Below, in pieces: positions 18,994-27,602 of a DNA stretch of 64,000 nt. The DNA lies in the NCBI RefSeq assembly GCF_005233875.1, contig NZ_SZPZ01000004.1, forward strand, positions 186,001-250,000, written 5' to 3'. Origin of the DNA: Kribbella jiaozuonensis. GTDB taxonomy: Bacteria > Actinomycetota > Actinomycetes > Propionibacteriales > Kribbellaceae. Numbering within the stretch: the first letter of the stretch is position 1; each line of letters opens with the position of its first letter. Position numbers and translations under genes: made by a program. Under the pieces are notes generated by a model. The model had not been told where the DNA came from. It saw nothing but the letters and a program-made list of their open reading frames with translations, and ran no database searches.

Positions 18994-21900
18994 TCAGTTG
19001 GCGGCGGAGAGTGCGGCTGCCTCCCGGAGGCGGTCGTCGAGCTCGGCGAAAGCGTCGACCATTTTGTCGAGGGCGACCGTGCCTCTCGTGGCAAGCAGGA
19101 GCGGTACGGCGCAGGGAGCGAAGTCGCCGAGCACCCTCAAGCGCGGTTCCTGGAAGTCGGGATCAGTGACGGCAGCAAGCAACTGGGCAAGAGCCTCTTC
19201 GCACTCGTCGCTGTGAGCCATCTGGATGGCCCAGCCCGTGAGGCCCTTGAGTGAGCTGTCAGCGGTTTCGAGCAAGGTGCGCTCAAGCACAGTGGTCGGA
19301 CTCGCGGCCGCAGATCGTGCGCTCTCGATTTCCTCGAGCGCACTCCCGGAGTCTGTGAGGTCCGCCGCCAGCGTTTCGGCTACGTCCCAGCGGCCGGCGT
19401 CGGAAAGGACATCGACGACCTTCTTACGCTCTGGCTCATCCATCACCGAGGGCGGCCACGAAGCAAGATCGGCACTCGCCGAAGCTGATCCGGCGAGGCC
19501 TCGCCACACCGCGAGTGCGGCATCTCGGCGTACGTCCGGTCTCGTCTGCGCGTGGGCTACCTCGATGAGTGCGCGGGCATCCTCGTGGGCCCGCGGATGC
19601 TCCGCCTTCGCGAGCGCCGCCACCGCTTCCGCGGCTGACTGCGCAAGGTCCGGCAGCTCGGACGACGAGCCGCCCGTCAAGTCACGGAGCAACTGCACGA
19701 ACTGCTGAATCCCCTCCGACGATTCGTCGGATCGCTCAGCCGTCTCCGGCAGTACGGCGATCAGTTGCCAGATCTCTTCCGCCGCTGCCGTGGAGTCGAA
19801 TCTGGCAAGCGAGGCAGCCCAGGCCGCCCTGGCCACGAACGTCGCCTTGTGATCGTCGGCGTCCTCCGTCACAAGGGCGCCAACGGCTCTTACGCGTTCC
19901 TCCGCCTGCGGTGACGGCAGCCGCTCGAGCGCCCTGAGGTACCCGGGGACCGCCCTGGGCGTCGCGGCGACTCGTTCGGCCGCCAGGTCAAGAACGCGCT
20001 CCCCCTCGGTCTGGTCCAACGCCGACCATGTGACGCCAACGGACGCCAAGTCGGCGGCATCGGCTGTCACCGGAAGAGCGATCTCGGCAGCACGGCACAA
20101 CTCTCGAGCTGCGTCTGGCGCCTTCTCCGACAGCAGGTTCGCGCAACTCACCGCGGCGCTGACCGCCTCGCTTCGGAACGTCTCGTCGCTCCAGCTGTCA
20201 AGGCGCTCCCGCACCGCTGCGGCCCAACGAACAAGTGGGGCATCGGGTCGGTCCAAGGAGGTCGCGATCATGTCGGCGTAGGTGTTCAGCTCGTTGGAAG
20301 GCCAGACAACTCGGTCCGCTAGCCACTCGGCGTCCCCGTCTTCGCCTTGATCAGCGTGGGCGATCGCGGCAAGTCGGACGACAAGGTCCGCGTCACCTTC
20401 GGGCAGAGTGGCCAGATACCCGTGCAGAGCGGTGCGTAAATAGCCGTTGGCAGCATCAGGGTCAACAGCCGCCAACTGTCGTGCGATGGAGGCGGCCAGC
20501 TCAGCTTGCTCCTCGTCCTTCAGCCTGCCCGCGGCGGCGACGAGCAGTGCCGCGGTATTGCGCTCTCGAACGTGCTGCGCGAGTTCCAGTGCCAGGCCAC
20601 CGTCGAGCTGATCTGACGCGGCGGCAAGCGCGGCATCCCATTGACCTATGGACGCGTATCCGACCGCCACCTGCCATAGGCCAGCAGGTTCCAAGGCGCT
20701 TGTCACAGCTTGCTTGGCAAGCGGGATGCCGACGCGGTACAGCTCGGGCGCGACGTCGATCACGGCTCGTTTGGCCTCCAGCTCCCCCTCCCCAATCCTC
20801 GTGGCGAGCACGGCGATTGCGCCAGCGTCCCCAGCCGCAGCCAACGAGGCGAGTCCTTGCGGTCCGGCATCGAGCAGGATGTCCCGTGCCCAGGTGTCCA
20901 CGGAATGCCAGCTGCGTAGCCATCGGCCAAGGAGGTCGTCCTCGACCGATGACGACGGTTCCGCTTGGATCGACGCGAGCCCAGCGCGAACGGCGGGCTC
21001 GAACGCGTCCGGTTCGACCAGACCGATCGCCGGAAGCACGACAAGCCGAGCGAGTATGGCGTCGCCCTCCGGATACAGCGACTCGGCCTCGCGCCTGACC
21101 GTCGACAGCAACTCCCCGGCGCGCGCCGCATCCTGGACCGCTGCTGCAGCCGCGGCCGCGGACGCCAGGCTGAGCACATGGCGGGTCGCGTTCGGCATCG
21201 CGTCGGCGACCGAGGCAAGCTGATCGATCAAGGCAGCCGCCTCGTCGGCGGTCGTCTTCCCCAGCACCACCACGAGTTCGTCCAGCCGCTCCAGCATCCA
21301 GGCGCTCGTTCGGACCCTCGGCAGCATCGCGATCGCCCGACTCAGCAACAGCACGGCATCCGGCCGGAAGAGTGGGTCAGGAACGTCCAGGAGAGCACCG
21401 GCGGCGGCGATCAACGGCTCGGCCGTCTGTCCACGGTAGTCGCCAAGCGCTTCACAGATCGCAAGTACCTGGCGAGCTCCGCCAAGGTGCGTCCACGCCA
21501 CCAGCAAGTCGCTCGGCAGCGCCGCGATGAGATCGCGCACGGTCTCCCTGGCCGCGACCAGGGGGAACGCCAGCGATCGTCGGTCAGCGGCGGCGTCAGC
21601 CGAGGTCAGGCCGGCGGCGAGGTCGCCGAACTGGTCCACCAGCATCCGGTAGGAGCCGGTCTCGCGGAAGTGGCGCGCGATCCACCGGGCAGAAAGGAGC
21701 GCGTAGGCGTCATCGACCCGTCCCTCGTCGAGCAAGTGATGGAGGGCGTGCTCCAAGCCGTACTGCCGCTCGTGATCACTGCTCGCTGCGTCGGGCTCGC
21801 GGACGCAGAACTCGCTGAGCCGGTGCCGGTAGGTCCCGATCGCGTCAGCCATCGTCGTACGGACGAATTCCTCGATCCGATTGTGGGCCAGCCGATAGCC

Positions 21901-23595
21901 GTCGGCGTCGGTCCCCTCGATGTACCGCCGCGCGCTGTCGATAAGGATTGGCAGATCCGCACCGACGAGAGCGTCGTCGGGTGAGATCCGCGCGAGCTCG
22001 GCTCGACGCAGCGGCGCCCGGGCGACGGCGAGCGTCCCCATGAGATCCGCGAAACCTGCTCCGGGATTGTTCGCGCGCGCCTCGTTCCACCATTCGCGGA
22101 GGTACTGGAGGTGGTCGATCGACTGGCCGGCCAGCCGATCGAGCGCCGAGACACCCTCGTGCACGATGTCCTCGACAAGGTCGTGGACGAAGAACGGGTC
22201 GCCACCGGTCAGGGTCGCGACGCGCTCCACCAGCTGGTCGTCCTCGCCCACCGCGCTCTCGACGAGCTCGGCGATCTCCTGCCGGCTCAGGCGATCGAGG
22301 GGTATGACCGCGGTTGTGCCAGGGTCGAGCGACAGCCGGCTGACCCAGTCTGTGTCGGCAATCTCCCTGGCGGACAAGGCAACGTACACGTGGTCGGGCA
22401 ACGAGCCGGGCCAGAGGCCCTCCGGCTTCCACGTTCCGATTGCCTCATCGAGGGCGTCGACAACCACGACGACATTCGTCGCTTCTGCCGGCTGAAAGCA
22501 GAGCAGATCCGCGACCAAGTGCCGTAGGTCGACGTCCAGCGCAGGCATCTCGCCGCCGAGTCGATGCACTGCCATCAGTTGCCGGGACAGGCTTCCCAGT
22601 ACGTCGCGTGCGGTGAGGGCACCGTCGATCCGCGACGATATGAAATGAACCACCACCGTCTCGCCCTGATTGCGGAGGCGCAGGGCCCAATGGGCCAGTA
22701 GGGCGGTCTTGCCGTAGCCAGATTTGCCTGTGACCAGCACGTAGGTGCCGCGCGAATCGCCAAGGACGCTGTCGAGCCGCGCAAGCTCGTCGGCGCGGCC
22801 GGCGAACCGGCGGTGCATCGCGAGCAGCGGTTCGAAGTCGCGCCAGGGTTGCGGACGTTGCGGCCTCGCTCCTTCGCGCACCAGCCCGATGCCGTAGTTG
22901 TCGCGCAGAGCGTCGACGGCTGTGTCAGTGACCTGCGAACGGTTGGTCTTGAGAAGGTCAGGCCAGGTGGCGCCGAGCAGATCAAGCGGCAATACGTACG
23001 CCTGGTCCGATCCCTCGATGGCGCGGAACAGCCCGACCACTCGCCGGGCGTCGACATCGAAGACGGGACCTCCGCTGACGCCCTGTTCGAGCCCACCGGA
23101 GACAGCCAAGTTCGCGACGGTTCCCCCGTGGTACTGCGTCTGATCCTGCATCCAGGGCGGGCGCTCCGCCTCAGGTAGCGCCGCCAGCGCCGAGGGCAAC
23201 GGTGGAACGGGCAGCTGCAGCTCCTGGCCGAGTGTGAGGCGCCCTGCGAACACCCGGCCCCGCGGTTGAGCCGCAAGTTCACTCGGCCGGAAACCGACAC
23301 CGGCGGCGTCGACGTTGACGCGAAGTTCGCCTAGTTGCACTGGTGCCTGGTCGAGGCCAGGCACCTTTAGCACGGCGATATCGGCCTCCGGGTTCGACCG
23401 GGCGGCGTCGTAGACGACCGGCATTGGCTGCGTGGTCCCCTGCGGCGTCACGTAAATGGCCGGCAGCCCCCGAATGACGTGATGACACGTCAGGACCCAG
23501 CCTTCGGGCAGAACTGCGAAGCCACTCCCAGCCGTCCGACCGTCAGAACTCACTATCCGGCAAGTCGCATCAACTACATCAGCGAGGCTCGTCAT
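18994..23595 (-). CDS. Trypsin-like protease fused to a STAND/NACHT ATPase with long helical repeats
   Basis: 1533 residues. Residues 1-210 form a trypsin-like serine protease: catalytic His38/39 in LTCHHVIRG, Asp72 in EADIAVLKV, Ser174 in GVSGGPVFD. Residues about 262-560 are a STAND NTPase: Walker A GKSGYGKT (290-297) and Walker B VVVVVDALDEA (375-385). From about 600 to the end is alpha-helical repeat sequence rich in Ala/Leu, a likely sensor or oligomerisation scaffold. No signal peptide or membrane segment, so it is cytosolic. The start overlaps the upstream Trypco1-like gene by 17 bases. STAND proteins fused to effector domains are typical of anti-phage and programmed-death systems; here the effector would be the protease. 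Target and trigger are unknown. Confidence 0.92.
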   Translation of the reverse strand: MTSLADVVDATCRIVSSDGRTAGSGFAVLPEGWVLTCHHVIRGLPAIYVTPQGTTQPMPVVYDAARSNPEADIAVLKVPGLDQAPVQLGELRVNVDAAGVGFRPSELAAQPRGRVFAGRLTLGQELQLPVPPLPSALAALPEAERPPWMQDQTQYHGGTVANLAVSGGLEQGVSGGPVFDVDARRVVGLFRAIEGSDQAYVLPLDLLGATWPDLLKTNRSQVTDTAVDALRDNYGIGLVREGARPQRPQPWRDFEPLLAMHRRFAGRADELARLDSVLGDSRGTYVLVTGKSGYGKTALLAHWALRLRNQGETVVVHFISSRIDGALTARDVLGSLSRQLMAVHRLGGEMPALDVDLRHLVADLLCFQPAEATNVVVVVDALDEAIGTWKPEGLWPGSLPDHVYVALSAREIADTDWVSRLSLDPGTTAVIPLDRLSRQEIAELVESAVGEDDQLVERVATLTGGDPFFVHDLVEDIVHEGVSALDRLAGQSIDHLQYLREWWNEARANNPGAGFADLMGTLAVARAPLRRAELARISPDDALVGADLPILIDSARRYIEGTDADGYRLAHNRIEEFVRTTMADAIGTYRHRLSEFCVREPDAASSDHERQYGLEHALHHLLDEGRVDDAYALLSARWIARHFRETGSYRMLVDQFGDLAAGLTSADAAADRRSLAFPLVAARETVRDLIAALPSDLLVAWTHLGGARQVLAICEALGDYRGQTAEPLIAAAGALLDVPDPLFRPDAVLLLSRAIAMLPRVRTSAWMLERLDELVVVLGKTTADEAAALIDQLASVADAMPNATRHVLSLASAAAAAAAVQDAARAGELLSTVRREAESLYPEGDAILARLVVLPAIGLVEPDAFEPAVRAGLASIQAEPSSSVEDDLLGRWLRSWHSVDTWARDILLDAGPQGLASLAAAGDAGAIAVLATRIGEGELEAKRAVIDVAPELYRVGIPLAKQAVTSALEPAGLWQVAVGYASIGQWDAALAAASDQLDGGLALELAQHVRERNTAALLVAAAGRLKDEEQAELAASIARQLAAVDPDAANGYLRTALHGYLATLPEGDADLVVRLAAIAHADQGEDGDAEWLADRVVWPSNELNTYADMIATSLDRPDAPLVRWAAAVRERLDSWSDETFRSEAVSAAVSCANLLSEKAPDAARELCRAAEIALPVTADAADLASVGVTWSALDQTEGERVLDLAAERVAATPRAVPGYLRALERLPSPQAEERVRAVGALVTEDADDHKATFVARAAWAASLARFDSTAAAEEIWQLIAVLPETAERSDESSEGIQQFVQLLRDLTGGSSSELPDLAQSAAEAVAALAKAEHPRAHEDARALIEVAHAQTRPDVRRDAALAVWRGLAGSASASADLASWPPSVMDEPERKKVVDVLSDAGRWDVAETLAADLTDSGSALEEIESARSAAASPTTVLERTLLETADSSLKGLTGWAIQMAHSDECEEALAQLLAAVTDPDFQEPRLRVLGDFAPCAVPLLLATRGTVALDKMVDAFAELDDRLREAAALSAAN

Positions 23596-23935
23596 CGTTC
23601 TCGCCCAGCCGCCACTGCGAACGGATGGTCACGCAGCCCTTGCCGGTTCCCTTCACGATGTAGACATTGCCTTCCAGGGAGACGTCAAGGGCGAATTCCA
23701 CTTCTGCGCCGACGGGCCGGTCCTCGGGCTCGAGCGCCCGGAAACTGTCGATGATCCGCTTCGACAGCATGGCCACCGACCCCGCAAGCCGGTTGCCGAT
23801 CTCGATGGCCCGCTCCGCCGCGTCCTCCGCACCCGCCGGAACGATCCGCGATTCCCCCGCAACCACCGCGCTGTCCGTCGTCTCGACGTATATGACCAGT
23901 CCCCCACCAAGATCCACCGGAGCCAATTGCGCCAT
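23579..23935 (-). CDS. Trypco1-like small protein, partner of the trypsin-STAND gene
   Basis: 118 residues. A beta-rich start (LGGGLVIYVETTDSA), a central helix (AAERAIEIGNRLAGSVAMLS, then KRIIDSFRALEPEDRPVGAE) and a C-terminal beta hairpin (VEFALDVSLEGNVYIVKGTG) fit my memory of the trypsin-co-occurring domain 1 (CU044_2847-like) family, found beside protease-STAND proteins. GGAGGGGGGAG precedes the ATG strongly. Its stop lies 17 bases inside the STAND gene, so the two are translationally coupled. It probably acts as a regulator, adaptor or substrate of the protease; that is inference from linkage. Confidence 0.8.
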   Translation of the reverse strand: MAQLAPVDLGGGLVIYVETTDSAVVAGESRIVPAGAEDAAERAIEIGNRLAGSVAMLSKRIIDSFRALEPEDRPVGAEVEFALDVSLEGNVYIVKGTGKGCVTIRSQWRLGENDDEPR

Positions 23936-24073
23936 ACCGCTCCCCCCTCCAAGCCCCTCCAGTCGACCGTACCGGCAGCCTCAGCCCACGAACAGATGTG
24001 ATCGACGCTGGTCCAGTCGGGGTTCACGGCCCGGCCGTGACGCGCTCAGAGCGGGCACGGCCGGGCGGCTGCG

Positions 24074-24655
24074 TCAGAGGATGGGCCGATAGATGTGGAG
24101 GGCGAGGTCCTCGCCGACGGGTCGGGTGTTGATCAGGCGTAGATCCGTGGCGTCGCTGGTGTCGGTGAAGAGTCGCGAGCCGGTGCCGACCACGACCGGG
24201 TAGGTCATCAGCCGCAGCTCGTTCACCAGGTTGTGCTCCCACAGCGTGTGCACGAGTCGACCGCTGCCGTACAGGACGATGTCGCCGTCGATCTGTTCCT
24301 TCAACTTCGCGACCTCCTCCGGTACGTCGCCCTTCAGGACGGTCACGTTGCCCCAATCCGGACCTTCGAGGGCTGACGACGACACGACGTACTTCGGCAG
24401 GGTCCGCAACCTGTCGGCCCACGCACCGGCACGCGACGTCGCCCAGCCACGCGCCAGAAACCACTCGTAACTGCGGCGCCCCATCAGCAGGGCCTCAGCT
24501 CCGAGCGCCTCGTTCAGCTCGACTTCGGCCCATACACCGCGGGTCGTGTCTCCGATCCGCGCAAACCAGTTGCCACGCCCGCCGTCGTCCTCGCCGGTCG
24601 GATCCTCGATCACTCCGTCGATCGAGATGTTCTCGCTGACGATCAGCTTTCCCAT
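24074..24655 (-). CDS. Dihydrofolate-reductase-like (RibD C-terminal) protein
   Basis: 193 residues, start 24655 supported by AAGGAG. It opens with GKLIVSENISIDGVIEDP, the typical first strand and loop of the DHFR/RibD-C superfamily, and continues with ALLMGRRSYEWF (NADPH region) and DIVLYGSGRLVHTLWEHNLV. Actinobacterial genomes hold many such 180-200 residue proteins of unproved substrate; real folate reduction is not implied. It is divergent from the ECF sigma gene with 133 bases between the starts, and such pairs are common, so co-regulation by that sigma factor is possible. Confidence 0.88.
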   Translation of the reverse strand: MGKLIVSENISIDGVIEDPTGEDDGGRGNWFARIGDTTRGVWAEVELNEALGAEALLMGRRSYEWFLARGWATSRAGAWADRLRTLPKYVVSSSALEGPDWGNVTVLKGDVPEEVAKLKEQIDGDIVLYGSGRLVHTLWEHNLVNELRLMTYPVVVGTGSRLFTDTSDATDLRLINTRPVGEDLALHIYRPIL

Positions 24656-24788
24656 GGCAGTGCTCCTTCTGTCAGTGTTGTCGACTACCACTGGGACTGA
24701 CGCCACGACGTACACAAAGGAGGCGCTCCTCCACCGCCCCTTTCGGCCTTCGGCCGACGTCTACACAGGTGATAGGAAGGTGGAGTTG

Positions 24789-25787
24789 ATGGGAGCTGAC
24801 CTGATCAGCCGAGCGCGGGCCGGAGACGCCGAGGCGTTCCGGGCGCTGTCCGAGCCGCACCGCCGCGAATTGCAGGTGCACTGCTACCGGATGCTCGGAT
24901 CGTTCCACGACGCCGAGGACGCACTTCAGGACACCATGCTGTCCGCCTGGCGCGGCCTCGGAGGGTACGACGGCCGCGCGTCGATCCGCACCTGGCTGTA
25001 CCGAATTGCCACGAACAGATGCCTCAGTACGCTGCGCTCAGCCGGCCGCCGGCCTGCGAAGGCCTGGGACATTCCCGGCGTCGAGCCGCCCGAACCCACC
25101 CGGCTCGGCGAAGTCGTCTGGCTCGAGCCGTTCCCCGACGTACTCCTCGAAGACGCGATGCACGTACCGCTCGGACCCGAGGCCCGCTACGAACAGACCG
25201 AATCGATCTCACTCGCCTTCGTCACCGCGCTGCAGCTCCTCCCACCCCGCCAGATCGCCGTACTGATCCTGCGCGACGTCCTCGGCTTTCACGCGAACGA
25301 AGTCGCCGAAATGCTCGACACCACCGTCGAATCGGTCAAGAGCGCCCTCAAACGAGCACGCGCCGGCGTACAGAGCCGACGAGCCGACCAGGAACCCCCT
25401 CCAGCCGCAGACTCACCCGCCGAGAACGCCCTCGTCACGAGCTTCGTCCAGGCCTGGGAGACCGCCGACATCGACGCCCTCGTCGCGCTCCTCACCGACG
25501 ACGTCTTCATGTCCATGCCGCCTCTCCCCTTCGAGTACCAAGGCCGCGAAGTCGTCCGCCAGTTCTGCGCCACCCTCTTCGGCGCCGGTCGCAGATTCGA
25601 CCTGATCCCAACCCGCGCCAACGGCCAACCGGCCTTCGGCGCCTACCTCCGGGCCCCGAACGGCACCCGCCACGGAACTGGCCTCTACGTCCTCACCCTC
25701 AACCGCGACCACATCACGGCCATGACCCGATTCGAGAACGACACCCTCCAACCCTTCGGCCTCCCCCGTTCCCTTCCGGGCCGATAG
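24789..25787 (+). CDS. ECF sigma factor, SigG type with C-terminal SnoaL-like domain
   Basis: 332 residues. Sigma region 2 lies at about 8-75 (EAFRALSEPHRRELQVHCYR, FHDAEDALQDTMLSAWRGL), sigma region 4 at about 135-190 (LLPPRQIAVLILRDVLGF, AEMLDTTVESVKSALKRARA), then a linker and a SnoaL/NTF2-like domain at about 210-330. This layout (SigG/SigJ-like) replaces a separate anti-sigma factor: the C-terminal domain modulates activity and may bind a ligand. The ATG at 24789 has GGTGGAG upstream. No anti-sigma gene is adjacent. A decayed alpha/beta hydrolase follows. Confidence 0.9.
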   Translation: MGADLISRARAGDAEAFRALSEPHRRELQVHCYRMLGSFHDAEDALQDTMLSAWRGLGGYDGRASIRTWLYRIATNRCLSTLRSAGRRPAKAWDIPGVEPPEPTRLGEVVWLEPFPDVLLEDAMHVPLGPEARYEQTESISLAFVTALQLLPPRQIAVLILRDVLGFHANEVAEMLDTTVESVKSALKRARAGVQSRRADQEPPPAADSPAENALVTSFVQAWETADIDALVALLTDDVFMSMPPLPFEYQGREVVRQFCATLFGAGRRFDLIPTRANGQPAFGAYLRAPNGTRHGTGLYVLTLNRDHITAMTRFENDTLQPFGLPRSLPGR

Positions 25788-25849
25788 CACGGCAAATACG
25801 TCTCCGGCGTCCCTGTGCAACTCTCCCGACGGCATCGAGATCGAGCTGT

Positions 25850-26141
25850 TCAGTCCTTCGACGTGATCGCCTCGACGATTGTCGCGGCGTATTGGTCCGG
25901 GGCTTCCTCCCAGATGAAGTGGCCGGAGTCGACCGCCACTAGGCGGCTGTTGGGGAGGCGGGCATCGAGGAACTCCGCGTTGGACAGCGGTACGACGCGG
26001 TCGTGGCGGCCGTTGATCAGCGTGACCGGCGTGGTGAAACGGGTTCGTCAGCAGCACCGTCGTCCGGTGCGGTCCGCCGCTGTCGGCGTACCTGATCCGA
26101 ACTCCGTCGACGGCGCGGTGCTGAGTGTTGGGGATGGTCAT
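25850..26141 (-). pseudogene. Alpha/beta hydrolase with large internal deletion
   Basis: The first 30 or so codons from 26141 read as an alpha/beta hydrolase N-terminus (HRAVDGVRIRYADSGG, then TVLLTNPF). Near 26040 the sequence shifts frame and jumps to the hydrolase C-terminus: VTLINGRHDRVVPLSNAEF (the Asp of the triad) and SRLVAVDSGHFIWEEAPDQY (the catalytic His), ending at a stop at 25850. The nucleophile-elbow region, roughly 150-200 residues, is missing. This is a deletion pseudogene, not a short functional enzyme. Confidence 0.75.
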
Positions 26142-26165
26142 GGCCGACGTCCTTCCGGGTACGGC

Positions 26166-26471
26166 CTACGGGATGTGCGCTGAATCCACACTCGCCCAGA
26201 TGGTCGAGGCCGCCTTCAGCCCGGCCTCAGCTTCGGCCAGCCGGTTCGCACGATCGCCCTCGGCCTGCGCGTGCATCACCTCGGCGAAGTCGGACACCCC
26301 GAACGAGCGCATCAGCAGAGTCGCGCTCGACATCAGGCTCCGCAGCTCATGAAACTCCGCGACCAGCATCTTGGCGGCCACATCGTGGGAAGGACGGTGA
26401 CGGAGTACCTCAACCGCCTGCCGCAACGCCGCACCTGCCTCCTGCAGCGGCCCTTCCGCGCTCATCGACAC
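26166..26471 (-). CDS. Small helical protein of unknown function
   Basis: 101 residues, not recognised. It is almost entirely alpha-helical by composition, with AALRQAVEVLRHRPSH, FHELRSLMSSATLLMRSFG and a charged segment AQAEGDRANRLAEAEAGLKA. A purine-rich GGAGAGGGAGG lies about 12 bases before the ATG. No signal peptide, membrane segment or cysteine. It lies between a pseudogene and another very small frame on the same strand. Codon use is ordinary for the window. Could be a small coiled-coil regulatory protein. Confidence 0.5.
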   Translation of the reverse strand: MSMSAEGPLQEAGAALRQAVEVLRHRPSHDVAAKMLVAEFHELRSLMSSATLLMRSFGVSDFAEVMHAQAEGDRANRLAEAEAGLKAASTIWASVDSAHIP

Positions 26472-26499
26472 CAGCCGCCTCCCTCTCCGTCGGCGTCAC

Positions 26500-26646
26500 T
26501 CAGGGCTCCCGCAACCGCTGCTTGGCGTCCCGCTCGACGAGCGACGGCGCAAAATCCCGGATCGGCACGTCCTCGAACTCGGGCCGAGCCTCACTCACGA
26601 CCTGAGACACCTTGTCCGCGTCATTCGGTGAGGAAAGCATCGACAT
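26500..26646 (-). CDS. 48-residue protein, possible three-helix-bundle domain remnant
   Basis: The frame gives a 48-residue acidic/basic helical peptide including VVSEARPEFEDVPIRDFAPS and LVERDAKQRLRE. This pattern (aromatic-rich stretch, then PxLVExxAxxRL) recalls the small three-helix-bundle dimerisation domains common in actinobacteria. The ribosome site is weak and the second Met could be the start. It may be a complete microprotein or the tail of a lost gene. Confidence 0.35.
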   Translation of the reverse strand: MSMLSSPNDADKVSQVVSEARPEFEDVPIRDFAPSLVERDAKQRLREP

Positions 26647-26816
26647 CGTGAGCGAATTCCGAGTGCTGCTGGAACAGGAATCCCTGGGCGGCGTCGGGTT
26701 ACAGCTTCAGGCGGGCCTGCCGCGCGACTTGACCTTGACGCGGCGTCAGCCCTGCATCCTGTGTGGCAGGCCGCTTCTCCCAGCTGACGGGAACGGCTCC
26801 ACAAAGGAGACAGGTG

Positions 26817-27602
26817 ATGACGACGTTGATCGAGAAGAGCCGGCAGAGCGTCGGTCCGGCGATCCGGGTGCGGTGCCTGGAGAAGTCGTACGGGAAGCTG
26901 GAGGTTCTGCGTGGCGTGGACTTCGAAGTGTCGCGTGGCAGCATCTTCGCGTTGCTCGGGTCCAACGGCGCGGGCAAGACCACCACTATCAAGATCCTCG
27001 CCACACTCCTGAAGGCCGACGCGGGGTCCGCGATGGTCAACGACTTCGACATCGCCACGCAGGCCGCGCAGGTGCGCGGTTCAATCAGCCTGACCGGACA
27101 GTTCGCCGCTGTCGACGAGATCCTCAGCGGCCGGGAGAACCTCGTGCTTGTGGCCAAGCTGCGGCACCTCGACGACCCGGTCGTGATCGCGGACGGCCTG
27201 CTGGATCGTTTCTCGCTGACCGAGGCGGCCACGCGCAGGGTGTCGACGTACTCCGGTGGCATGCGCCGCCGCTTGGACATCGCGATGAGCCTGATCGGGG
27301 ATTCGCCGGTGATCTTCCTGGACGAGCCGACCGCCGGGCTCGACCCGGAGGCTCGCATCGAGGTGTGGCAGACAGTCAAGGAGCTCGCCGGCTCCGGTAC
27401 GACGGTCCTGCTCACCACGCAGTACCTCGACGAGGCCGAGCAACTGGCCGACCAGATCGCGGTCCTGCACCAGGGCCGGATCATCGCCAACGGCACGCTC
27501 GCCGAGCTCAAACAGCTCTTCCCACCCGCGCAGGTCGAGTACGTCGAGAAGCAGCCGACGCTCGAGGAGATCTTCCTGGCCATCATCGGAGACCGTCGAT
27601 GA
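26817..27602 (+). CDS. DrrA-like ABC exporter ATPase
   Basis: 261 residues, start 26817 with AAGGAG eight bases upstream. Walker A GSNGAGKT at 48-55, signature YSGGMRRRLDIA, Walker B VIFLDEPTAGLDP, H-loop region LLTTQYLDEAEQLAD. The DrrA-type C-terminal extension (PAQVEYVEKQPTLEEIFLAI) marks it as the ATPase of a multidrug or antibiotic exporter. It overlaps the permease gene as ATGA. A MerR-type regulator follows, so the three form a probable drug-response operon. Confidence 0.92.
   Translation: MTTLIEKSRQSVGPAIRVRCLEKSYGKLEVLRGVDFEVSRGSIFALLGSNGAGKTTTIKILATLLKADAGSAMVNDFDIATQAAQVRGSISLTGQFAAVDEILSGRENLVLVAKLRHLDDPVVIADGLLDRFSLTEAATRRVSTYSGGMRRRLDIAMSLIGDSPVIFLDEPTAGLDPEARIEVWQTVKELAGSGTTVLLTTQYLDEAEQLADQIAVLHQGRIIANGTLAELKQLFPPAQVEYVEKQPTLEEIFLAIIGDRR

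Noticed and set aside
24025..24040. CACGGCCCGGCCGTG as a terminator after the DHFR-like gene
   Set aside because: Palindrome with a one-base centre cannot form a normal hairpin loop.
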